DNA of 46,775 nt from a virus, in the IMG/VR virus record IMGVR_UViG_3300022072_000020, positions 1-46,775 of that record. The stretch is one strand, 5' to 3'. The notes beneath the pieces are model-generated. The model did no database searches and was not told the DNA's origin. It saw only the letters and a list, made by a program, of their open reading frames with translations. The position numbers and the translations under genes are program-made. This document shows positions 29,499-37,120 of this stretch, in pieces (within the stretch, counting starts at the first letter, position 1; each line of letters starts with the position of its first letter).

Positions 29499-30536
29499 AT
29501 GAAAAAAGTAATTGCATTATTAGCGTTTTTGCTGTGTATAGCAAATGTAAATGCTCAACAATTAAAAAAAGCTTTTAAGTTCGCTACGTTCTACACAGCT
29601 GTAAATGGTGGAAACTCTATATCAGATCAAACTATATACTCTGTGGCTAACGGCTTAGGTTCTACTGAAGTTGAGACACCATACGATTATAGCTTAACTA
29701 TGGGTTTGCGTAAGATTGCTAGATTTGGTTATGAAAATAGAGCTAATGTTTTTTATGACGGAACTGAAGAGTCTTGGTCAGACGGTGCTAACATAGGCAA
29801 GCGTAACGGCTTAGAGTTTTTAGCTGAGGTTAAATACAAAAGGCAGATGGGTCAAGAGTTTCTTGATCAAAACCATTTCTTAAGATATGTAGGAGATAAT
29901 TACATTGTTAAAGGAGAGTATCTACAAGATGGCTTTGCAGACATCTCCTATTTTGAAGCGTCAGAAAGATATAGATTAAAATTAGGGAAAAAGTTTTCTT
30001 TTAATATAGGTGTAGCTCAAAGATTATCTGAACCATATGGTTTTAATCCTTTAGAAGAGTGGTTACTAGACAACAACAATATACACTACACATATCTAGC
30101 CTTGCAAGAAGGATACACTGTTGATGTGTCTAACGAAGAGTATTTTAGTCCTAATGGCGAATCAGTAGCGTTAAGCTCAGAGGTTTGGGAAGCGGTGGTA
30201 ATACCAAATGTTATATCAGATTATGTAGGTAGAAAGAGAGACGAATTGAACAACCTACTTCAGCTGTCCGTAGTGGCTGGATTTGATTTTTACCATTATA
30301 CGGATGAGTTTTGGTTGCACGCGTGGGGTAACGTTATGCCGTACCATTATGATAACGGAAACGAATTCATGTACCACAACTCAGTTGGTGGTCAATGGCT
30401 TGATTATTCTGGTGGTCTTATATTAGGTTATAGGATAAACAAACACCTAGGATTATTCACTGAAGGCAAGTATAACAAGTACTGGAACAGGGAGTGGTAC
30501 AACTTTAAGTGTGGTATAAACTATGTAATCTTCTAA
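29499..30536 (+). CDS. Exported outer-membrane-barrel-like protein
   Basis: Residues 1 to 20 are a clear Sec signal peptide (two lysines, a hydrophobic core, and an NAQ cleavage site typical of Bacteroidetes). The mature 325 residues alternate polar and aromatic residues in strand-like stretches, have many Y, F, W and N, and end in YVIF. A terminal aromatic residue on a final amphipathic strand is the mark recognised by the BAM machinery, so an outer-membrane beta barrel is likely. It begins seven bases after the giant virion gene. I recall relatives in uncultured marine phages but no known function. Options are a barrel that blocks the receptor or otherwise excludes a second phage, or help in release. 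A virion role is less likely given the signal peptide. Confidence 0.62.
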   Translation: MKKVIALLAFLLCIANVNAQQLKKAFKFATFYTAVNGGNSISDQTIYSVANGLGSTEVETPYDYSLTMGLRKIARFGYENRANVFYDGTEESWSDGANIGKRNGLEFLAEVKYKRQMGQEFLDQNHFLRYVGDNYIVKGEYLQDGFADISYFEASERYRLKLGKKFSFNIGVAQRLSEPYGFNPLEEWLLDNNNIHYTYLALQEGYTVDVSNEEYFSPNGESVALSSEVWEAVVIPNVISDYVGRKRDELNNLLQLSVVAGFDFYHYTDEFWLHAWGNVMPYHYDNGNEFMYHNSVGGQWLDYSGGLILGYRINKHLGLFTEGKYNKYWNREWYNFKCGINYVIF

Positions 30537-30539
30537 GAT

Positions 30540-30902
30540 ATGGCTTATAAGCAAAAAAATAATCCTTTTCCAGTAACATCTTGTGGTAGGCGTAGAGCTG
30601 GCGGTATAGGCAGCGCTTTTAAAAAAGCTGATCCGCGCAAGACTATAGGTCCGGGTAAAAACTTTAACAAAGCTAACCCAACTGGAACAGGTGGTGCAGC
30701 AGGAGGTGGCATGACTCAAAAAGGTGTTAATGAATACAAAAGAAATAACCCAGGCAGTAAGTTAAAAACAGCTGTAACTACACCTCCTTCAGAACTTAAG
30801 AAGGGTAGTAAAGCGGCTGGTCGCAGAAAATCATTTTGCGCAAGATCAAAAAGTTGGAAAGGTAAAAGAGGTTTAGCCGCTAGACGTAGGTGGAACTGTT
30901 AA
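30540..30902 (+). CDS. Small very basic protein, DUF6321-like
   Basis: The 120-aa product is highly basic (K, R and G rich). Its C-terminal half has the pattern MTQKGVNEYKRNNPGSKLK, then SKAAGRRKSFCARS and a terminal RRRWNC. I associate this arrangement with a widespread phage domain of unknown function, DUF6321, but could not check it. The conserved cysteines (in SFCAR and at the last residue) could bind metal or form a disulfide. The charge suggests nucleic-acid binding or packing inside the capsid. It starts three bases after the barrel gene and belongs to the same late transcript. The glycine-rich middle is probably flexible. Function unknown. Confidence 0.6.
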   Translation: MAYKQKNNPFPVTSCGRRRAGGIGSAFKKADPRKTIGPGKNFNKANPTGTGGAAGGGMTQKGVNEYKRNNPGSKLKTAVTTPPSELKKGSKAAGRRKSFCARSKSWKGKRGLAARRRWNC

Positions 30903-30912
30903 ATAAATAGCT

Positions 30913-31173
30913 ATGGCATTCAAAATGAAATATAAAAACCTCAAAGAGGTTGTGAAACAGCTTAATTCAGCTGTCGTTGCTCACGGTAAGCAAGCTAAAA
31001 CAATAAACAAACACATCGATGAGATGGAAGGTGGTCCTATGAAAAAGCGTGGGCTTTGGGATAACATACATGCTAAAAGAAAAAGAATTAAAGCTGGCTC
31101 AGGAGAAAAAATGAGAAAACCAGGCAGCAAAGGAGCTCCTTCAAAAAAAGATTTACAAGACTCTCAAACATAA
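30913..31173 (+). CDS. Small basic phage protein with GLWDNIHAKRKR motif
   Basis: The 86-aa protein has a helical N-terminal half (KYKNLKEVVKQLNSAVVAHG) and a basic tail with KRGLWDNIHAKRKRIKAGSG, then EKMRKPGSKGAP. I recall the tail motif (GLWDNI, then K/R-rich, then MRKPG) as very common at the ends of small proteins in marine phages. Its function is unknown to me. The charge again suggests contact with DNA or RNA. It follows the DUF6321-like gene by ten bases. The leader is A/T-rich (AAATAAATAGCT) without a Shine-Dalgarno sequence. Confidence 0.55.
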   Translation: MAFKMKYKNLKEVVKQLNSAVVAHGKQAKTINKHIDEMEGGPMKKRGLWDNIHAKRKRIKAGSGEKMRKPGSKGAPSKKDLQDSQT

Positions 31174-31182
31174 TAAAAAAAA

Positions 31183-31467
31183 ATGGCTAAAGAATTAAAC
31201 GAGGACACGGGGTTTCAGATAAGTGTAAAAACACTCATCGGTATAGGTTTTGGAATGGCCACTATTATTAGTATGTGGTTTATGTTACAGGCTGATATAG
31301 CTGAGGCAAAAGAACTACCAGAGCCACTACCTCCTGAGATATCACGCATGGAGTTTGATATGAAAGATCAACTTGTGCGTCAGACTATTATGAGCACTCA
31401 GGAAGACGTTAAGGAGATAAAAGAGGATCTGGATAATATAGAAAGAAAGATAGATGATTTAAAATAA
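31183..31467 (+). CDS. Single-pass membrane protein with C-terminal coiled coil (holin- or spanin-like?)
   Basis: Of the 94 residues, about 17 to 36 form one hydrophobic transmembrane helix (LIGIGFGMATIISMWFMLQA). It is followed by a proline-rich bend (ELPEPLPPEI) and a strongly charged heptad-type coiled coil to the C terminus (EDVKEIKEDLDNIERKIDDL). It lacks a signal-peptidase site. One membrane anchor with a long coiled coil close to the endolysin gene would fit an inner-membrane spanin or a class III-type holin, but similar proteins of unknown function occur in many phages. It lies in the envelope-directed segment, 12 bp before the exported thioredoxin-like gene. Confidence 0.5.
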   Translation: MAKELNEDTGFQISVKTLIGIGFGMATIISMWFMLQADIAEAKELPEPLPPEISRMEFDMKDQLVRQTIMSTQEDVKEIKEDLDNIERKIDDLK

Positions 31468-31478
31468 AATATAATATA

Positions 31479-31847
31479 ATGGAGAATTCAATGAATTTTA
31501 AAACAGTAGTAGTTTATGCTTTAATTATGCTAGGGGCATTATTGAGCGGGACTGCTTTTGGACAAAACCTATGTGGCAGCGATATTTGCGTTGTACAGTT
31601 TAACGCCAGTTGGAATACCAGCAACAACGTTGACTATCTTGGAGAATTAACCGACTGCGAGGTTATGAATGTGAGTATAGATCAAGGTACATACCAATCT
31701 GATTACGGAATAGTAGTTGTACCTACTATTATAGTCTTCAATGGGAAAGAGGTGGAGAGGTTTCAAGCTAACATTATGATGCAGCTGGAAGCTACTAGAA
31801 AGCAAGTTCAGTCGGTTATTGATGAAGTAATTTATAGCGATTTTTAA
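31479..31847 (+). CDS. Exported thioredoxin-like protein without catalytic CXXC
   Basis: After a signal peptide (hydrophobic core, ending AFGQ) the protein has the thioredoxin strand VVQFNASWNTSN and the strand and cis-proline VVVPTIIVFNGKEV, with spacing as in a thioredoxin fold. The tryptophan of the WCxxC site is present (W45), but both catalytic positions are asparagine (N46 and N49), so it should not catalyse disulfide exchange by the usual route. A separate cysteine pair (C32 and C37) lies just before the first strand. An internal ATG at 31491 has a GGAG six bases upstream and begins the signal peptide more typically (MNFK), so it may be the true start. I recall relatives in marine phages. 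The next gene encodes a cysteine-rich exported protein, a possible client. Confidence 0.62.
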   Translation: MENSMNFKTVVVYALIMLGALLSGTAFGQNLCGSDICVVQFNASWNTSNNVDYLGELTDCEVMNVSIDQGTYQSDYGIVVVPTIIVFNGKEVERFQANIMMQLEATRKQVQSVIDEVIYSDF

Positions 31848-31848
31848 C

Positions 31849-34002
31849 ATGAAGAATAAAGCTTATTTATTAGTAGTAGCTTTTTGGCTCATTATTGGGT
31901 CTGTACTAGGTCAAGATAGTTGGGTTAAAGTATCCGTACAGACAGATGATTACGGAGGAGAAACATCTTGGGAGATATATCAAGCATCAGAGGTTGTTGC
32001 GGTTAGCCCTCCTTATGTTAGTAACTCTTTACAAGAAGTTGTAGTACCTCTTGACCCAGGAGATTATAACTTTGTTATATACGACTCTTTTGGAGATGGT
32101 ATTTGCTGCGACTTTGGGCCTGGGTGGTACTCTTTAACCAACTCTTGTGGGTTAGAGATATACGATTACGAGTTTGCTGGTCCTTCGACTACAACGGTTT
32201 TTGAAGTTTCGGATTGCGAGGCGCCTGTAGCTGGATGTATGGATATAGGTGCTTTAAACTTCAACCCGTGGGCTAACGATCAAGCGCCATGTGTATTTCC
32301 ACCTATGCCTTGTGGACCTGACCAAACAAACATTATAGCTTTAATTACACCTGATAGCTATCCATCTGAAACAAGCTGGGATATAACCGCTAATGGTGAG
32401 ATTATAGCTTTTGGAGGAAACGAGGGTAATACGGGGGTAACATTACCCTCGTACGTGTGTACAGGTGTAGGAGACACCCTTGTTGCAAGCGTGTATGACA
32501 CATACGGGGATGGGTTATGCGGAACTTGTTGGGGTGGGGTAGACGGGTACTTCAACGTCACAACTTTATGCGGTGATAGTATTTTTGCCATAGGTGGAGT
32601 TGAGCAGTTTGACACCGCGTCTTCGGGGCCTTACATAGTCCCACCTTGTATACCAGTGATACCCCAAGGTTGCACAGACTCAAATTACCTAGAGTATAAT
32701 TCAGAGGCTATAATAGATGACAATAGCTGCTTAACCGAGGTTGTTTTAGGGTGTACGCAAGAGGAAGCGTTGAATTATGATCCTGTCGCTAATACTATAG
32801 AGACTGAACCGTCATGTGATTACTCATTAGTGATTACAGACGGTGGAGCAGATGGTTGGTTTGGTAGTTGGTTAGGCCTAAAACAAGGTGATAACTTGTA
32901 TGGACCATATCAAATGGGTCCTAATGATGGACATGAAGAGGAGTTTAACTTAACCTTAAACTCCAATGAAGATGTAAGTGTTTATTTTTTCACAAGTGGT
33001 AACGCTGAAACAACAGCTGCTCAGTGTGGGTTTAGAATTGAAGGTCCTAGTGGAATAGTGCTCGAGAGTGGAACTAACCCTTGGACTGATCCATTAAAAA
33101 AGTTTCCTTATATATATACCGGTACACCTGTTTGTTCTGACTATTGCATACTACCTGTCGTAGGTTGTATGGATAATTTAGCTTGTAATTATAATAATGA
33201 AGCTAACATAGACGAAGGTTGTTTTTATTCCGTTCAATACTATGATTGTGACAACGCTTGTGATAATGACGTGGATAATGATGGTGTTTGTGATGAACTC
33301 GAAGTGGTTGGATGTATGGATCCAACAGCATTTAATTATAATATTCTAGCAACTGATGTAGGTGATTGCGAACCGTTTATATTTGGTTGTACAGACCCAA
33401 CACAATATAACTATGATCCAGAAGCTAACACAGAAAATGGTGGCTGTATTCCTTACGTTTACGGTTGTACTGATAGTAATGCCTTTAATTATGATCCGCT
33501 GGCTAACTCTGACAACGGTTCTTGCATTGAAATCTTGGAGGGTTGTGCAGACCCCGAAGCTTATAACTATGACACAGCGGTTAATATACCTGATCCGGAA
33601 GTCTGTCTCTACGAAGCGGTAGGATGTGTCACTGGACTAGGTGAGCCATATGGCGATGGTTATTGGCTCAACAACATGTGCTTCGCGTGGGTTATACAAG
33701 TTGACCCATATTGCTGCGAAGAGGATTGGGACGCTGTATGTCAAGAGACATTTGATTATTGTTCAACAACTAGTATAGAAGTTGCATTAACTGAACACGA
33801 CTTAGTGGTATACCCTAACCCAGTTAAAAATATATTAAGCATAAACAAAAACGTCGACATAGACGTATTTAATTCATCTGGAGGTATGATAATATCTCTT
33901 AAAAATGTTAACACGTTAGACGCGTCTCTATGGGTTTCAGGGGTATATATAATGCATATAACACACAACAACTTTAGGGTAACTAGAAGGGTTGTTAAAT
34001 AA
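31849..34002 (+). CDS. Secreted cysteine-rich repeat protein with T9SS C-terminal sorting domain
   Basis: The 717-aa protein has a signal peptide (MKNKAYLLVVAFWLIIGSVL, then GQ). Two related beta domains follow, at about residues 24 to 120 and 160 to 250, each with a YDSFGDGICC-type or YDTYGDGLCG-type turn. Then come about eight Cys repeats of the form GCTDPxAxNYDPxANxDNGSC (for example GCTDSNAFNYDPLANSDNGS, then C) and a DVDNDGVCDELE calcium-type loop. Residues 653 to 717 have the features of a type A T9SS sorting domain: VYPNPVKN, a strand DVFNSSGGMI, LWVSGVYIMHI, and a basic end VTRRVVK. Such domains direct Bacteroidetes proteins through the outer membrane to the cell surface. All elements are known from flavobacterial surface proteins; finding them in a phage late gene is unusual. 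Its role is unknown. Confidence 0.78.
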   Translation: MKNKAYLLVVAFWLIIGSVLGQDSWVKVSVQTDDYGGETSWEIYQASEVVAVSPPYVSNSLQEVVVPLDPGDYNFVIYDSFGDGICCDFGPGWYSLTNSCGLEIYDYEFAGPSTTTVFEVSDCEAPVAGCMDIGALNFNPWANDQAPCVFPPMPCGPDQTNIIALITPDSYPSETSWDITANGEIIAFGGNEGNTGVTLPSYVCTGVGDTLVASVYDTYGDGLCGTCWGGVDGYFNVTTLCGDSIFAIGGVEQFDTASSGPYIVPPCIPVIPQGCTDSNYLEYNSEAIIDDNSCLTEVVLGCTQEEALNYDPVANTIETEPSCDYSLVITDGGADGWFGSWLGLKQGDNLYGPYQMGPNDGHEEEFNLTLNSNEDVSVYFFTSGNAETTAAQCGFRIEGPSGIVLESGTNPWTDPLKKFPYIYTGTPVCSDYCILPVVGCMDNLACNYNNEANIDEGCFYSVQYYDCDNACDNDVDNDGVCDELEVVGCMDPTAFNYNILATDVGDCEPFIFGCTDPTQYNYDPEANTENGGCIPYVYGCTDSNAFNYDPLANSDNGSCIEILEGCADPEAYNYDTAVNIPDPEVCLYEAVGCVTGLGEPYGDGYWLNNMCFAWVIQVDPYCCEEDWDAVCQETFDYCSTTSIEVALTEHDLVVYPNPVKNILSINKNVDIDVFNSSGGMIISLKNVNTLDASLWVSGVYIMHITHNNFRVTRRVVK

Positions 34003-34008
34003 TAAATC

Positions 34009-34479
34009 ATGGATAAAATAAGTGATCATATAAGTTATACAGAAGCCACTCGTAGCAATACGGCTTTACGTAGAGGTATAGATAATATACCAGATGTAGA
34101 CGAGTTAGAAAATATGAAGCTTATAGCTGAAAAAGTGTTTGAACCGCTAAGAAAATGGGTTGGAGGTCCGGTTAAAATAAATAGTTTCTATAGATCGCCA
34201 GAGTTAAACATGGCGATTGGAGGTAGTAAAAAATCCCAACATTGCCACGGTCAAGCTATAGATATAGATGACACTTTTGGAGGTAAGTTTACAAACTTAA
34301 ACGCAGAAATGTTTAAGTATATAAGATATCACCTTAATTACGATCAAATAATATGGGAGTTTGGTGATGACGATAATCCAGCTTGGATTCACATTAGCTA
34401 CGTTAACGAAGATGATAACAGGCAAAGATGCTTAAAAGCATATAAAGAAAAAGGTAAAACAAAATATAAAGTAATATAA
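34009..34479 (+). CDS. Endolysin, M15-family peptidase (D-Ala-D-Ala carboxypeptidase type)
   Basis: The 156-aa enzyme has the M15 zinc site: SQHCHGQAID (S76 to D85, with H78 and D85 as ligands) and the later WIHIS with H128 as the third ligand. The upstream segment VKINSFYRSPELNMAIGG is the usual strand and arginine leading to the site. M15 peptidases cut peptide cross-links or D-Ala ends in peptidoglycan, and single-domain versions serve as phage endolysins. It has no signal peptide, so release would need a holin or another membrane-damaging partner, perhaps the membrane protein at 31183-31467. It starts six bases after the T9SS-sorted gene and ends one base before the first of three tandem paralogues. 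Length and motifs are normal for the family. Confidence 0.85.
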   Translation: MDKISDHISYTEATRSNTALRRGIDNIPDVDELENMKLIAEKVFEPLRKWVGGPVKINSFYRSPELNMAIGGSKKSQHCHGQAIDIDDTFGGKFTNLNAEMFKYIRYHLNYDQIIWEFGDDDNPAWIHISYVNEDDNRQRCLKAYKEKGKTKYKVI

Positions 34480-34480
34480 C

Positions 34481-34900
34481 ATGGCAACAACAACAGCTAC
34501 AATTACGCTATCAAGTACTGACTTGTTGTCAGACGAGTTAGCTTTAACAACCACATCCACATTAACAAAAACCGGTACTGCAACAGGTGTAGAACACACG
34601 TCTGGCTTAGCAAGTAAAACAATTACATCAACCGCTAAGGGAACAGCTTCGGGGCAAGTTACTTTGTACACAGCGGATGATTTCGCGGCTATTCCGTATC
34701 TATATGTTAAAAACTCAGCTACTACAGCTGGGCATAAAATATTTATATATGACGATAGCACAAGCGGTGATCCTCTTCAGTTTCAGCTAGACGCAGGTGA
34801 TTGGGGTTTCATACCTATGCATGGAGATAAAACATATAAAGCTTACGCTACAAACAATCCTACTAAAATGGAGTTTATGGTAATAGGTCAAGATCAATAA
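34481..34900 (+). CDS. Small virion-type protein, paralogue 1 of 3
   Basis: The 139-aa product begins MATTTATITLSSTDLLSDEL and has a YLYVKN strand and a DAGDWGFIP segment. The same landmarks (MATT start, K/Y-V/I-Y-V/I-K/R-N strand, GGDW or AGDW followed by a proline) appear in the next two genes, so the three are divergent tandem duplicates. Composition is T, S, A and K rich and almost all beta. No enzyme motif or signal peptide is present. Proteins of this type are common in marine phage structural regions, and a decoration or fibre-associated role is likely but not shown. The start is the second base after the endolysin stop. Confidence 0.55.
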   Translation: MATTTATITLSSTDLLSDELALTTTSTLTKTGTATGVEHTSGLASKTITSTAKGTASGQVTLYTADDFAAIPYLYVKNSATTAGHKIFIYDDSTSGDPLQFQLDAGDWGFIPMHGDKTYKAYATNNPTKMEFMVIGQDQ

Positions 34901-34925
34901 ACAATAAACAACTAAATAAATAATT

Positions 34926-35339
34926 ATGGCAACAACAACAGCAGCGGTAACGCTAACAAGTGATTTGCTATCAGATGCAATGTCAGTAACTGCAAGTACA
35001 ACTTGTATGAAAGCGGGTACTACAGCTGATGGTTTGGATCAAGTAGAATATGCAGTAGTAGAGATAGCTACTGGAGATGAATATGATTTAATTTGCACTA
35101 CTCCAACAGCAAGTAAAGCAAGTAAACTTTACGTAAAAAATCATTCAATAGATGAAACTTACTACGTAGCGGTCACACAAAACGCGCAAGCTATAGGTAG
35201 GTTATACGGTGGAGACTGGATGTTTATTCCAGCTGATTTTCATGACGCGGCTGCAGATATAGCAGTAACATCAAATGGTGGAACAAATAAAATAGAATAT
35301 GCTCTTTTTCACGAAGGAACAGCTTTAACTACTACTTAA
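34926..35339 (+). CDS. Small virion-type protein, paralogue 2 of 3
   Basis: The 137-aa protein begins MATTTAAVTLTSDLLSDAMS, which is close to paralogue 1. It has KLYVKN in the middle and IGRLYGGDWMFIP near the C terminus, the latter shared closely with paralogue 3. The sequence just upstream and across the start (AAATAATTATGGCAACAACA) is nearly identical to that before paralogue 3, so leader and start were duplicated along with the gene. The beta-rich, low-charge composition fits a surface or fibre-bound virion protein. No function can be assigned from motifs. Confidence 0.55.
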   Translation: MATTTAAVTLTSDLLSDAMSVTASTTCMKAGTTADGLDQVEYAVVEIATGDEYDLICTTPTASKASKLYVKNHSIDETYYVAVTQNAQAIGRLYGGDWMFIPADFHDAAADIAVTSNGGTNKIEYALFHEGTALTTT

Positions 35340-35362
35340 TAACGATTTAAAAAGAAATAATT

Positions 35363-35788
35363 ATGGCAACAACATGCACAATAAATATATCTTCCGATGC
35401 AGCCCCAGGTTTTGGCGGCGTTAGCGAATCAATGACATTGACTCAAGCTGGCACAATTATAGATATAGATAGCACAACGGGTTTTCAAAGGAGAAAACTA
35501 TCAGCTACAGGAGCTGTAGATTTAATTACTATGGCTAGCGAAAACATAGAACCTAAAGACAGTGTAGCTTCAAAAGTGTACATTAGAAATATAGGAGATG
35601 GTAAAGGTAATATCGACAAAACCGTAGGTGTTACGATAGGGGTTAACGCTGAGCCTATTGGTAAACTCTACGGAGGCGATTGGATGATGATGCCTTTAAC
35701 ATGCATCGACGCTGATGATGTCACAGCAAATCCAGCTACAGATGATACTGTGGTTTTAGAGTTTGTGATGTTCTACGAAGAAGCTTAA
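35363..35788 (+). CDS. Small virion-type protein, paralogue 3 of 3
   Basis: The 141-aa protein begins MATTCTINISSD and contains KVYIRN and IGKLYGGDWMMMP, the two blocks shared with paralogue 2. The middle differs more (an insertion around NIGDGKGNIDKTVGVTIGVN) and the C terminus is acidic (FYEEA). It lies 23 bp after paralogue 2 and 7 bp before the next small gene. As with the other copies, there is no signal peptide and no catalytic motif. Three diverged copies in a row suggest subunits of a hetero-oligomer or stepwise adaptation of a surface-exposed protein. Confidence 0.55.
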   Translation: MATTCTINISSDAAPGFGGVSESMTLTQAGTIIDIDSTTGFQRRKLSATGAVDLITMASENIEPKDSVASKVYIRNIGDGKGNIDKTVGVTIGVNAEPIGKLYGGDWMMMPLTCIDADDVTANPATDDTVVLEFVMFYEEA

Positions 35789-35795
35789 CACTTCA

Positions 35796-36119
35796 ATGCG
35801 TAGTTATTATAATATAGATGGCTCAAGTGGCGTGAATACTGAGTTAATAGCCCCAAGAAACGCGGTTGCAGCCGTGAACTCTTTAGCTATAACAAATACT
35901 CACGCCGCGAACGCCGCTACGTTAAGTTTGTTTATTCAAACTTCGCCTAGCGCTTCTGCGTCAAGTACTTTCTATATTATTAAAAACGTTTCTATTCCAT
36001 CTGGAGTTACTTTACTTCTTGATAACCCTAATTTATTGTCTTTTAATAATAAAACCAATGGATATGGTTTATACGCTACAGTTGGTAGCTCTGATACAGT
36101 AGATGTCTTAATAAGCTAA
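35796..36119 (+). CDS. Small beta-rich virion-region protein
   Basis: The 107-aa product is a compact beta protein (VNSLAITNTHAANAATLSLF, FYIIKNVSIPSGVTLLLDNP) with an early YYNIDGSSG. The NxHxxxAATLSLFI pattern resembles a small jelly-roll or Ig-like fold that I recall from marine phage tail regions, but I cannot name a family. Its stop overlaps the start of the following fibre-like gene (TAATG), so translation is probably coupled. It has no membrane or signal segments. Confidence 0.5.
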   Translation: MRSYYNIDGSSGVNTELIAPRNAVAAVNSLAITNTHAANAATLSLFIQTSPSASASSTFYIIKNVSIPSGVTLLLDNPNLLSFNNKTNGYGLYATVGSSDTVDVLIS

Positions 36120-37120
36120 TGAAGTGGATAGGTCAACATATATGGGATTTTATATCTAGATTCCGTAATCACGTTTACTTTGAGGATAATATAACCTTAA
36201 GTACAGGTAAATCCATAACAATGGATGAGTATACATCTGGTACTATTAGTATAACTAAAATACAAGATTCAGGCACATCGTTTAATGATAATGATACTTC
36301 TATAATGACTGCTGCGGCTATAGCAGACAAAATAGAAGGTTATGGTTACAGCACAACATCGGGTGATATAACTGGAGTTACTATTACCACTGACAGTGGT
36401 GGTGGCTCTACAGCCTCAGATACAGCGGGTAGTGCTGACTTTAGCATACTAGGAGCCACAGGTGTTGGTGTCACGAATAGTGGCACTACTATAACCGCTA
36501 CTGCTGTACCTGGTGAGATAGACCACGACTCGTTGCAGAACTTTGAGGATGACGAACACTACACTCAGGCTAATATCGTTGCTACGGGTACTATAGCTAG
36601 TGGAGTGTGGCAGGGCACTGCTATAGCCAGTGCTTATTTAGACGCTGACACGGTGCACTTAAGCGTTGATCAAGAAATTACGAGTAAGACACAGATAAAC
36701 AAAAGAAAATTTTCCAATGTAACCGGTTCAACTGGAGACTGTGAAGGAGATATAATTTATCTTGGTACCGACGCAGCTTCTCATGTAGCCGGAAACATAT
36801 ATACTTTGAATTCAAGTAGTCAATGGGTTATAACAGACGCAGACGCTACGGCAACTAGTACTGGTTTATTAGCCGTAGCTATGGGCACGGATGCTAATAG
36901 TGGTATGTGTATAAGAGGTATGGTTAACTTAAACACAACGTTTTCTGGGAGCCCTAGCACTGGGGATGTTTTATATTTAGATAACGCCACTGCGGGGGCG
37001 GCTACTGGAACCGCGCCGACTGGTAATGGAGATATCGTTAGGGTTCTTGGTTATAAAATAGGTAGCGGAACTAGGATGTGGTTTAACCCAGACAACACAT
37101 TTGTTGAAGTAACAGCGTAA
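36119..37120 (+). CDS. Tail-fibre-like protein
   Basis: The 333-aa protein opens with MKWIGQHIWDFISRFRNHVY and a FEDN-ITLSTGKSITMD segment. I recall such an N terminus, a conserved anchor followed by beta-repeat sequence, from fibre-like proteins of uncultured marine phages. Residues 75 to 170 are T, S, G and D rich repeats (ITGVTITTDSGGGSTASDTA), and the C-terminal third is a globular beta domain (GDVLYLDNA, RVLGYKIGSGTRMWFNPDNT). The arrangement of anchor, shaft and head fits a receptor-binding fibre. It overlaps neighbouring starts by one base on both sides (TAATG), which suggests coupled production with the next gene. Receptor type is unknown. Confidence 0.58.
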   Translation: MKWIGQHIWDFISRFRNHVYFEDNITLSTGKSITMDEYTSGTISITKIQDSGTSFNDNDTSIMTAAAIADKIEGYGYSTTSGDITGVTITTDSGGGSTASDTAGSADFSILGATGVGVTNSGTTITATAVPGEIDHDSLQNFEDDEHYTQANIVATGTIASGVWQGTAIASAYLDADTVHLSVDQEITSKTQINKRKFSNVTGSTGDCEGDIIYLGTDAASHVAGNIYTLNSSSQWVITDADATATSTGLLAVAMGTDANSGMCIRGMVNLNTTFSGSPSTGDVLYLDNATAGAATGTAPTGNGDIVRVLGYKIGSGTRMWFNPDNTFVEVTA

